Assembly (NCBI GenBank): GCA_013076295.1
Contig: RQOL01000699.1
Location: forward strand, 4,712,001-4,776,000
Reading direction: 5' to 3'
Source of the DNA: Sanderia malayensis
Taxonomy: Eukaryota; Cnidaria; Scyphozoa; Semaeostomeae; Pelagiidae
Length of the DNA stretch: 64,000 nucleotides
Part shown: piece after piece, positions 13,054 through 24,300 of the stretch
Layout of the letters: every line of letters starts with the position of its first letter
How positions within the stretch are numbered: position 1 is the stretch's first letter
Notes under the pieces: generated by a model
Databases searched by the model: none
What the model was told of the DNA's origin: nothing
The model's input: only the letters and a program-made list of their open reading frames with translations
Translations under genes and position numbers: made by a program

Positions 13054-13849
13054 CTGTAAATACTCCCTGTATAACGAACCCTGGATATAACGAACTTTCG
13101 TTATTACGAACCAAACTTCCGATTCGCTGAGCACAAATACCATCGATATAACGAATTGTTGAGAAAACGTATCGCGATGGCGTGCAGGGCTAGATACGTA
13201 AATTTGGTTTTAATCATAATCTAACCGGCTTATTCCTTTCGCCCAAAATTTGATACGACATCAAAGTATGGATGGCGAAAGTGAAGAAGAATGTGAAGTA
13301 ATAAAGGAGGACGTTGTGCAGCCACCAACGAATCAACGAAGGGTGAAGTTTTTCAAGCTCTTGATGTGCTTCAAACATCAAGCCTTTTTGTGCGGAAATA
13401 GGGAACGAAATGCGAAGAAGATCAATTCCATCTCGAAATTATATGACGTAGCAACGAGAAACAAAAAGGAACAAAAACATATCACTGATTTTTTTGTTTA
13501 AAAACAGTGATATGTTTTTCTATTAGATAAAATAGAAATATTATTGAAAAAATTGACATCAAGTGGTAATATCGACATTGTTTTCTGATGTTCCATTTTT
13601 AAGCATGTTTAAGCGTTTTTCCCGTTGCAATCTATCAGAACAATAACTGTTGTCATCCTGTAAACTGTTTTTTGGAACAATATACTGTGCTACTTAAGCG
13701 CGAATACTTGAGGGAGGGTCCAACAGATATTCTGGCCCAATTGCATTTGGAATTTTTCATAAAAAAATTTCCCTTTTGTAGAACGAACTCCCGCCATTGC
13801 AAACTATTTTCTCGGTCCCAACAGAGTTTGTTATAGCGGGATTCCACTG
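13054..13849 (+). mobile_element. pogo/Tigger-like element, internally deleted
   Basis: Both ends are flanked by TA. The left end reads CTGTAAATACTCCCTGTATA and the right end, reverse-complemented, CAGTGGAATCCCGCTATAAC; they match with scattered changes. The interior holds ATAACGAAC motifs and a short frame resembling the C-terminal end of a CENPB/Tigger transposase (ITDFF at the end). At about 0.8 kb it is far shorter than an autonomous copy and lacks the DDE catalytic region. It lies just 3' of the decayed SLC17 copy. Confidence 0.65.
13268..13501 (+). pseudogene. Tigger/pogo transposase C-terminal tail
   Basis: Frame of 78 codons starting at the first ATG, Glu-rich at first and Lys-rich near the end. 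It finishes with KKEQKHITDFFV, similar to the tails of Tigger-type transposases. No HTH or DDE region is left, so it is a non-functional remnant. Confidence 0.4.
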
Positions 13850-13888
13850 TAGTTTCCCGCGTTTTTCACTGCGACCCTCCAATCTCAC

Positions 13889-14740
13889 CTGAATATGTTA
13901 TTGAAGCCATTTGCTTCTCTCCATTGGTGGAGCCCATTTACTCCAAATCGCATGCATACATGGAAATGTCACACCCTGTGAAAACAACAAAAACTTAAGT
14001 TATTCTTTGTAAATAAAATCCATAAATGAAGTGCACAATACACTTAGGATTACATCATGTGATAAAAAGTTGGAATATTTATTTACATTACACAATCCCT
14101 GAAGAACACGAACTGCAATCAGTAGATACATGCTTCCTCTTGCAGCCAATGGAGTCAACAAAGTGAAAAGTGCACTCGTCAGAACTCCACCTCCAAATAT
14201 ATTTTTTCCGCCAAACCGAGTAGCAAGATATCCACCAGGTATCTGAGTTAAGAGGTAGCCATAAAAGGAGGAGCTCAAAATGATTCCCAAAACAGAAGAG
14301 TAGAGAGACTTTGATATAGTTGACATCCAAATTCAATATTTCATAATATCTAAGGTTGAAATTACCCTGGTCTTTGGAAGTCCAATTAAATTCTGCAGCT
14401 TCCTATGAATAAGCAAACAATTAAGTTCAAACAATGTGCAAGTTATGTTCTGCTTCTAGCCAACCTCAGAACTTTGCATAACAGAAACAAAATTAATACT
14501 TACCGTAAGTTCAACATCTCCACTGGCTGTATAAATGGTTTTATTTGAGACCATTGCGACTAGTGCAACACTCAAGTTCACCCTCAACGCGCCGACATTA
14601 TAAAAACCAAAGAAGCCAAGAATTGCAAGCAAATATCTTTTTGGAAGACAGTCGCATGTTATTCTCCATTTTGATCTGCGTTTGCTAAGTTGGTTTTCAT
14701 CTGGATTACCTGCATCTTCATCGATGGTCGATTGATCCAT
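13889..14740 (-). pseudogene. SLC17 (sialin-like) transporter, decayed partial copy
   Basis: Four exons match the first four of the copy at 15363-25962: exon 1 14504-14740, exon 2 14366-14402, exon 3 14087-14286, exon 4 13889-13975. Exons 5-10 are absent; a pogo element follows. Defects visible: the acceptor of exon 3 is GG instead of AG (14287-14288, where the other copy reads ttttag), and exon 4 has a one-base deletion relative to the other copy in its AAATGGCTT region, giving a stop. Exon 1 still codes the conserved [15 protein letters not shown] start of the transporter. A second, partly duplicated 5' exon start lies at about 14800-14850. Almost certainly non-functional. Confidence 0.75.
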
Positions 14741-15129
14741 GTTGATTGAATAAATTGACGACTGTCTCAAATGAAATCGAAGGGAACAAAATAATAATCC
14801 ATGCATATTTTGGTTTTCACCCAGGTATTCAGAAATGGCCGAGTGGTCCATATTGTTTGAATAAATTTATAAGCGGCTGAATGGATAAAGAAAGAAAACT
14901 ATTCAAGCATTCATGATGGCATTTCCTATAAAAGATCAAAAAAGGATAGTGTGGAACATTGACTATGTTATTTGGTACATCATTTATGATATAACAATAT
15001 ACGCAGTATCAAAATATGCAGTATCACGATTGATATTCACAACGCTATGGAACCACACAAAGGCATTCTTATTGCTTAAGCGAAGTAACTAGGATAAATT
15101 AGATAAAGAAATTCAGATATCTTAAGCCG

Positions 15130-15216
15130 ACCAAAGAAATAAAAAACTGCTGGCCAACCAAAGCAATCAAGCAAGAAACCATCATCCCAAATACTTTACC
15201 AGCATACATATGTACC
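15130..15216 (-). pseudogene. Stray SLC17 exon 5 copy
   Basis: Homologous to exon 5 of the long copy (23840-23926), including flanking intron sequence (GATAAATTAGATAAAGAAATTCA), but with changes that break the frame. It sits between the last exon of the long copy and the first exon of the decayed copy, upstream of an exon 1, where no exon 5 belongs. Confidence 0.65.
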
Positions 15217-15362
15217 TTTCAAGGGTTGAAATCAAAACGAAAATGTCAACTCAGTTTTTAGCATTGCCATGCGCCAGTGTGATGTCAAACATACACCATT
15301 CGTGATAATTCCTTATAAAAATTACCTTGCTTAAGTTGCATTTAATAACTAGCATTGCAACT

Positions 15363-18300
15363 CTACACAACAGAAGCTATAGTTGTTTCCGAAGTACCAA
15401 TTGTTGCGACATTGTTTTCATTCATTGTCGGATTTTCATCTGATTGGGCCCATGGTTGTTTTTCACCAGATGAAAATATGAGAAAAAACACCAAACCGAA
15501 CAGATACATAATCGATGATATGATGAACACGTATCTCCATTCCTCATTCGTCTAAGAAAAAAAATGTTGACAAAACAAAGACATGCTTGCATTAGATGAG
15601 TCGAATCAATTTTAAAGGTTTGAGAAACAGAGAGGAAAATTCAAACGATAAAAAGCTGATGATCATCCTATCAGTGAGAATACGCCACGTTGCATGATCT
15701 TTCTACGTCACGGGAATTTTGTATTCCTTATATGGGAATTTTGTATTTCCTCCCCACAGTTGCAAATTCAAGCTAAAAAACCAAAAAACAAAAAACCAAA
15801 AAACCAAAAAACCCAATCCCATTATGCGCCATCCATTTTCTAATCGTCAAAGTAAAAAAAATATCGAGCCCAACGTACGAGAGAAAATCAAACTTGTTGC
15901 TTCAGTAGGGGGAAAAAGCGGGGTTCCCACTATGATGTCATAGTGGACTCAACCCAGTCCTAAAAGTGGGACAAAAAATGCCGAAAATGACGAAACATCG
16001 AAACTCCCACACGTTATAACTCGTGAACTACGTGTCTGATTTAAAAATAATTTTCAGATCTGAAGTCAGCGTACCGAATTTTATTCAACTCACAAATAAA
16101 TAAAAAAGCCGTAGGGCACTTTAACAGGATTACAGAGAGGTCCATTACTTCCAAGGATACAGCAAGAAATCATCAAAACTTTTACGGCAAATTCATCACC
16201 CATCCATAATTCCCATGACAATCATAAAAACATAAACAAAAACAAACCTGTAAATTAAATCTGTAAATAAATTGCAAGGATTACCTCGTTCTTAGTAATG
16301 ATGCCGACAATTGGAGGACTAAGAATGCCGGGAATTGTACCCAAACAATTAGTTATACCATAAAGAAGACCAGCATAGCGAGGTGCGATATCAAGATGAT
16401 TCACCATAAATCCACTCCTTGATAGGCCACTGAAACCAACAGCCAATGTCAGTTCAAGTACTGCGATATCCTTGTTGGGTGCATATCCAACCAGCAACAA
16501 GAAGAGTCCAGCGAACAAAAAGCCTGCAAGATAGAATAAAAAATAAGGTTGCAATAAACATTATAACAGACAGAAGATAATGTCGGAAGCGAAGCCCTAA
16601 AGCATGAACTCAATTCCATACAAAGAAGAACTCACTTCGATTCATTTTTGATTAGTTTGTAGTGATTACCTAATTAGATACTTTTAGACAATCACGTCAT
16701 TATTTCATCATCATTTTCTAGAACAATTTTATGCTTACTAATCCCAATAATAATTTTCGCTTCGTCATCATGATCACTAGAAACTTATATTAACTTTGTA
16801 AATAGAATTTTGATTCAGTTAGTTTTTGATACACGAGATATACACAACATATCAAACGAGGTTATTTGTCTCCGTGCTTTCTACGCTTTCAAGCAAAGTC
16901 AAGTCCGCAAGTAAAGTTGGGTGAGATCGTTTTCAATTCCTTTTGTTTATTGTATTTGTTAGTAACACTGGTTTTCTACCCTGTTGCTAAATTGGTGACC
17001 ACGACGTGACACGAAAGGGAATTTAGTTATATTTTTCTCGTCGTCCAAATTATTGTTTGTATCGGTTTTGTCCAACAAGCATTACTTCGGAACTAGCAAA
17101 CAGCACGTACATTTTCTCATTGTTCTTTATATTTTCGTCGACGCATTTCCGATTTACAATCGAACTGTTCCGGTTCGGCTCATTTTCTTCAAAATACAAA
17201 TTATTGTTGTCCAAAGTATAGTTATCGTAGCCATATCGTTAGCAAAATGAGTACTGATTCTACAGTTTCTGTTCCAACCGGTGCCAGTGCTTCATCTTCG
17301 CAAGCTAACCAGCCCCAAAACCTGCCATCTCCGCCACAAGCAATCGTTTCTGCTGCCAGTATAAAAATCCCACCTTTCTGGCCTAATGACCCAACCGTCT
17401 GGTTCGCCCAAATAGAAGCACAATTTTTTACTAGAAACATCAGTACCCAAGCCACAAAATTTGCTTACGTGGTCGGAGCATTGCAACCTGAAATCGCCCA
17501 AGAAATCCGAGATATTTTGATAACTCCTCCAACTCACAATCCACACGATCGTTTGAAAGAGGAACTCATCAAACGCACCTCCGTCTCCGAAGAAAAACGT
17601 CTCCACCAATTGCTTCAATCGGAAGAACTGGGAGATCGGAAACCTTCTCAACTGCTCCGACATATGCACCAACTCTTGGGTGATAACCGCCTCGACGAGC
17701 GCATTTTAAAGCAGCTTTTTCTGCAAAGATTGCCATCCAACGCTCAACTGATCTTGGCATCAACTGCAGATGACGTCACCCTCACACAGTTAGCCTCGCT
17801 CGCAGACAAAATTCTTGCTGTTGCTTTGCCCCCACAACCAATCTCCGCTATTCAGCCTCCGGAAACCCTGCAGCAACCAGCCAACTCAGTGGACATCAAG
17901 AACCTCCAATTGCAAATCAACCAGCTCACAACACAAATGCAAGCCTTGACAGGACATTTTCAACAGCAGTCTCGCTCCCGCAGTCCCTACCGTTCGCGTT
18001 CACCGTTCCCAAGACAACAATTCTCGCGCTCGCCAAACCGTCGTCCTGAAGATCCCAGTGGATCCCTCTGTTGGTATCATTACAATTTTGGTGCAAATGC
18101 TCAGCGGTGTAATTTACCTTGCACCTTTTCACGTGCCACCAACCAACACCAGCAACAACAACCACAACAGCAACAACAACAACCACCTCATATAACAGCT
18201 CCGCATTCGGAAAACTACAACGCCAGAGACTAATGACGACTAGCTCATCTGGCACATCAACACAAAGTCGTCTCTTCTATCTTCCCGACCGATACTCCGG

Positions 18301-21300
18301 TACGCGCTTCTTGGTGGATACAGGAGCTGACGTCAGTGTCATCCCTCCAACGCCTGCTGAAAAAAATCGCCCGTCTTTGTCTCGTTCTTTGCAAGCCGTC
18401 AACAAAACATCCATTACGACGTATGGGGAAAAGTCTCTCACATTAGACATCGGTCTTCGTCGCACGTTCAGATGGATATTCGTTATCGCAGACCTACATC
18501 TACCCATTCTCGGAGCTGATTTTCTTGCTCATTTCGGACTGAAAGTAGACATCGCGCACCGTCTACTCATCGATCGAACAACCAACCTACATATCAACGG
18601 TATTCAAGCAACCGATTCTTCACCACACCCGATCTATGCTCTACCCGACGCCTCGTCTCCGTACATCACCCTCCTTGAAAAATTTCCGGAACTTGCGCGT
18701 CAGAATTACCAGGATACTGCCATCAAGCATGACGTCACACATCATATCGATACCACTGGACCTCCTGCCTTTTGTCGGCCGCGTCGCCTTGCGCCAGATC
18801 GCTTGAAAATTGCTCGAGATGAATTTGAGCATATGCTCCAACTTGGCATAATTCGCCCTTCCAATAGCAACTGGTCTTCCCCACTTCACATGGTTCCAAA
18901 GTCCACACCCGGCGATTGGCGTCCCTGTGGTGATTATCGGGCCTTAAACCGCGCCACGGTACCCGACCGGTATCCAATTCCGCATATACAGGACTTTTCC
19001 GCAGCTCTTCACGGCAAAACCATCTTCTCGAAAATCGACTTAGTCCGCGCATACCATCAAATTCCAGTCGACCCAACAGACGTGCACAAGACAGCTATTA
19101 CGACCCCCTTTGGATTGTTTGAATTCGTCCGAATGCCTTTCGGTTTACGAAATGCTGCTCAAACTTTCCAGCGTTTCATTCACCAAGTTCTTCGCGGTCT
19201 GGATTTTGTTTTCGCGTACATCGACGATCTGCTCATCGCGAGTTCATCTGAATCCGAGCATCTCCAGCACCTACAAATTCTTTTCGCACGGCTCTCCGAC
19301 TATGGTATTGTCATACATCCCGGCAAATGTATTTTTGGTCAACCTTCGTTGCATTTTCTGGGGCATCACATCTCAGCTGAAGGCATCGCCCCTCTGGCCG
19401 AAAAGGTTAAAGCCATACAGGATTTCCCGGTACCTTCTTCGCTCCGCCAACTGCGCGAATTTCTTGGTTTGGTTAATTTCTATCGGCGTTTTATTCCACG
19501 TTGCGCTTCCCTTGTTCAACCACTGACAGATCTACTATCGCCAAAACGCACTAAGGATGCTCTTGAGCTTTCCGATACTGCATTGTCCGCTTTTGACGCC
19601 ATCAAAACCGCTCTTGCACAAGCTACGCTACTATCACATCCCGATCCTACGGCCCCTTATTGTCTGATGATCGACGCTTCGAATGTGGCAGTAGGCGGAG
19701 TTCTTCAACAACGTCTGGGCGATATTTGGCAACCACTATCCTTCTTTTCAAAAAGGTTACAACCGGCCGAAGTAAAGTATAGCACGTTCGCCCGCGAATT
19801 ACTCGCAATCTACCTCTCTATTCGGCACTTTCGTCACTTCGTGGAAGGTCGTGCGTTTTACGTTCTGACGGATCACAAACCGCTCACACACGCTCTTGCT
19901 GCTTCATCTGACAAGTATTCTCCACGTGAAACCCGCCATCTGGACTATATTTCGCAGTTCACCTCCGACATCCGTCACCTAAATGGAAAAGAAAACGTCG
20001 TTGCTGATGCCTTGTCAAGAATGGACATTAATGCTTTTCAAACTTCTTCTGTTGCACCGTTAGATTTTTCTTCGCTGGCTAAAGCCCAAGCAGATGATCC
20101 AGAGCTCTCTTCACTCCAATCTACGTCCCTGCAACTTCGAGCTATGCCTTTACCTCACGGGCCCGGTACGATTCTTTGCGATACCTCTACAACAACACCT
20201 CGGCCGTATGTTCCAGTCTCCTTCCGCCGACTTATTTTTAGCCAACTGCACAACTTGTCCCATCCCGGAATCAGAGCCACACAACAGTTGATTACTGCCC
20301 GCTATGTTTGGCCCTCAATAAACCGCGACATCCGCAACTGGACTCGTTCATGCACCGCTTGCCAAAAAGCCAAAGTTCAACGTCACATTGCTGCTCCACT
20401 TGGCACATTTTCGTCGCCAGACGCACGTTTTGATCATGTTCACATTGACATCGTTGGCCCTCTTCCTCCTTCCCGTGGTTTTAAGTATTTATTGACCTGC
20501 ATCGATCGCTTTACTCGCTGGCCAGAAGCCATTCCAATTGCCGATATTTCTGCTGACACTGTCGCACACGCATTTGTTACACGATGGATTTCCGTTTTTG
20601 GTATACCATCTACGATTACTACAGATCGCGGATCGCAGTTTGAATCATCCCTTTTCAATCACCTGACGAATCTCCTCGGCATCAAACGAATCCACACCAC
20701 CGCCTATCATCCCTGTGCAAACGGCATGATCGAGCGTTTTCATCGTCAACTGAAAGCAGCTATCAAGGCCTATCCGGATTCCACCAATTGGGCTGAGTTA
20801 TTACCGCTTATTCTGCTCAGTTTACGGTCTACCTACAAACCCGATTTCGCCTGCACGCCCGCACAACTTGTCTATGGTACTACTCTTCGCCTTCCAGGAC
20901 AATTTTTTCTCCCCGCACCAGACACCTCTCACCTGGATCCCAGCATGTATGTACACCGCCTACAATCAGCTATGGCAACTCTGAAGCCACCCAACCCCCG
21001 TCCTCAATCGCCTATTTCCCATGTCCCATCGAGTCTTCACTCCAGTACACATGCGTTTGTACGTCATGACGCTGTCCGTAAGCCTCTTCAGCCACCTTAC
21101 GACGGTCCATACAAAATCTTGCGCCGAGCCGATAAGCATTTCACACTGGAGATTCACGGCAAACCGAAAACCATCAGTTTGGACAGATTAAAACCTGCAC
21201 ATCTTGATGCAGATCTGCCTTCCCACACAACAAACCTGCCACAAATTTCCTCACCGTCCTCATCTCCAGAGCCTACTCCACAAGACCCCCCAATTCTACC

Positions 21301-24300
21301 AGACGCACCAGCTAAATCAACGAGATCCGGACGACGGGTACATTTCCCAGATCGTTATGGCTTTGAACAATGACACGGTTCAAGGATCCGTTTGTCAAAA
21401 CCTTGTTGGTACAATTTACTGTAATTTTTTTTTTCGTTTTATGGATCTTCGCTTCGCTTATCGAACGCTTCGCTCCACTCGCATTCTAAGGGGGGAGCTA
21501 TTGTAGTGATTACCTAATTAGATACTTTTAGACAATCACGTCATTATTTCATCATCATTTTCTAGAACAATTTTATGCTTACTAATCCCAATAATAATTT
21601 TCGCTTCGTCATCATGATCACTAGAAACTTATATTAACTTTGTAAATAGAATTTTGATTCAGTTAGTTTTTGATACACGAGATATACGCAACATATCAAA
21701 CGAGGTTATTTGTCTCCGTGCTTTCTACGCTTTCAAGCAAAGTCAAGTCCGCAAGTAAAGTTGGGTGAGATCGTTTTCAATTCCTTTTGTTTATTGTATT
21801 TGTTAGTAACACTGGTTTTCTACCCTGTTGCTAAAAGTTCAATTCTCACTTCTCTAATCGGTATACGTGAGCAGTTACCAATATAATTAAAATAAAAATG
21901 TTCAGAAGCAGCAGTACATAAAGCTGGTCTTTTCTTAGTGAGATTCGAACCCCATACCTTCGGGGCATGCTTGTTAGGTCAGGCTTGTTATGCCATAAAG
22001 TAATATTCTTTCAAAGCAGTCTTAATTGAGGAAATTTTGTTTCATAATATCATAACATGTGGAAAAAGTACTCAAATGAAAACAAAGCTCCACGCTAACA
22101 CGCAAAAGCTAATGACAGATTTTTAGTGTCATTTTTAAACCTTGGCAGCTTGGACATCAAAATTTCTTAAATGAGAAAACCTTACAGAGTAAGCCATTTG
22201 ACTAATATGCCATTCACGACTGATATCCAATACTCTCAGAACAATTTCTCAAAAAAGATAAGAAACTGACCCAAACTGTTGAAGATTTTTCTCACAGCTG
22301 TTGTAGACAGTATTTTACGTGTCCTTAGCAAATCTGCCAGCCTCCCTCCAGTGGGAACAACAACTATCATTACGAGGTATGGCAATGCTGACAGGAAACC
22401 AGTCTGGAAAACAGTGGAAAAAGAACAATGTTGCAAAAATGAAGACGCCATATAGCTTAGAGAATTTATGAGTCATTGAAAATTAAAACCCTCTTGGCGT
22501 ACCAATTTAATGAAGATTGCAATTACCTTTTTCAAATCAAGATGGAAAACCTTTTTTAAGTAGGTAGGAAGTGACGTAATAAGTGTATAGTAGCCCCAAC
22601 GTTCTGCGAAATGAGCTACAATCAGGGCCGGTTCCATGGGGGGGTGTGGGGGGGTGTGACACCCCCCCAAGAATTGAGTTTTAGCGATTTACTCGGTAAA
22701 TTTCGATTTTTGGTCGGTAAAATTATGTTACGAAACTTTATATGGTTTTGTGGTAAGGTTTTTTTTTTAAATTGCTCGGTACATAAGAGCTTACACCCCC
22801 CGAAGAAAATTTTCTGGAACCGGCCCTGGCTACAATGATGGCCCACATGGGAATTGACATAGCAATTTTTATCCATGGAACATTGCCGACCTAATAAATA
22901 AGAAATTGGATTAATGCTAGCTTTATTAGAATTAATTATTCACTCCTGACCATAAGATAATCTAGAGTGCTAACGGCCCATACTCTCTCTGTATAGCGGG
23001 TGAAGCAAAAATTTCTAGCCAGCCTGAGCCAGCCACCCTCCAACAAAATGGCGGACAAAACTCCACAGCTAGCACTTCATATTTTGAAGTGAAAGCGAGC
23101 AAACACGAGGTGGACTGGGACTAAGTAATGCAACAATAATGAAAGTTCTTGGTTGTTTTCAAGATATTATTACAAGTTACAAACTTTAATGTAAATTGCA
23201 ATGGTACGAATTTTTAGGCCCAGATATCTCTTGCAGGGTTAACTTTTGTATCCCTGTACTCAAACACAGGGTTTCGATGTATCAAGTGGCAAAAAAATGG
23301 CCGCCATTGGAGGGTTTGATGGCGTCTGGAGGGTGAGCCTCGTTCGCAATCTAGATTATCTTATATCCTATCTTTATGCCCCTGACGCAGAGAGTCACAG
23401 AGAAACCATTGCATTATGGGTTGCATCTCTCGGTTGAAACTCAAGAATTGTCTGTATTAGCGAATGGAGAAGTGGGTGTGTAACTAAAGTTAATAAACTT
23501 CATATATTAACTAACATTGCAATTCGAATTCAACTTTTCATTGTTCACTTCAGAAGGATTAGGTCTTCTACAGACATTGAAATTACCTTTTTCTCGGTCT
23601 GATCTTCAGCAAGTTCTGTTTTTAAATAATTTAATTCTTTATCTGTTATGGTTGGATGGTCAAGTGGAGAGTCAGTGACAAGCCAAAACCACAGTGCACT
23701 CCATATAATGGCCATAACACCTAAAAGTATGCAGTAGCAACAATGGCATAAAAGCAGTATTAAAGTATCATTCCCATTGCTAAAGTGAATTAATTGGGAT
23801 AAATTAGACAAAGAAATTCAAATATATTTTCAAGCTAACCGAAGAAATAGAAAACCGCCGGCCAACCAAAGCTGTCAGCAATCAAGCCAGAAAACATCAT
23901 CCCAAATACTATACCCGCGATGAGACCTTCAAAATGCGTTAACAGATAAACATCATGATACAAATAATATTTATGTGTTATAGGCTTGTTATAATTACTT
24001 CATCTTAAGGAGTCTGATTTGGAGAATATCCAGAGTCGTGGTAACAATATTTACTTTTCACGGAGAATAAAGCCACAAAAATTGGGACCGATTATTTCTC
24101 TGCGCCGGGCTTTCCGAAAACGCGGGATATCTTCCAAACCAGTAGGATCTCAGATCTTAATATTTACCTGAAGATGTTATTGAAGACAATTTGCTTCTTT
24201 CCATTGGTGGAGCCCACTTAATCCAAATTGCATGCCTGCATGGAAATACCAGACCCTGTGATCATAAAAAGGACATGTTTCTTTCTTGGTAACAAACATT

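Larger units (their letters stand above)
16658..21835 (+). mobile_element. Ty3/gypsy LTR retrotransposon, nearly intact
   Basis: Two 334-bp LTRs (16658-16991 and 21502-21835) differ at only one site I can find (ATACACAAC against ATACGCAAC). AGTT flanks both ends (16654-16657, 21836-21839) as a short target duplication. A primer-binding site follows the left LTR and a purine tract precedes the right LTR. Gag and pol frames are open and overlap in a -1 relation, and domain order protease-RT-RNase H-integrase places it in Ty3/gypsy. Its GC-richer coding sequence differs from the host surroundings. It lies antisense in intron 8 of the SLC17 gene. Recent insertion is inferred from LTR identity. 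Confidence 0.93.

Noticed and set aside
21920..21995. Possible minus-strand tRNA or tRNA-derived SINE (GGTTCGAATCTCACT)
   Set aside because: A B-box-like motif is present, but the arms do not pair into a tRNA and no A box or SINE tail is clear.
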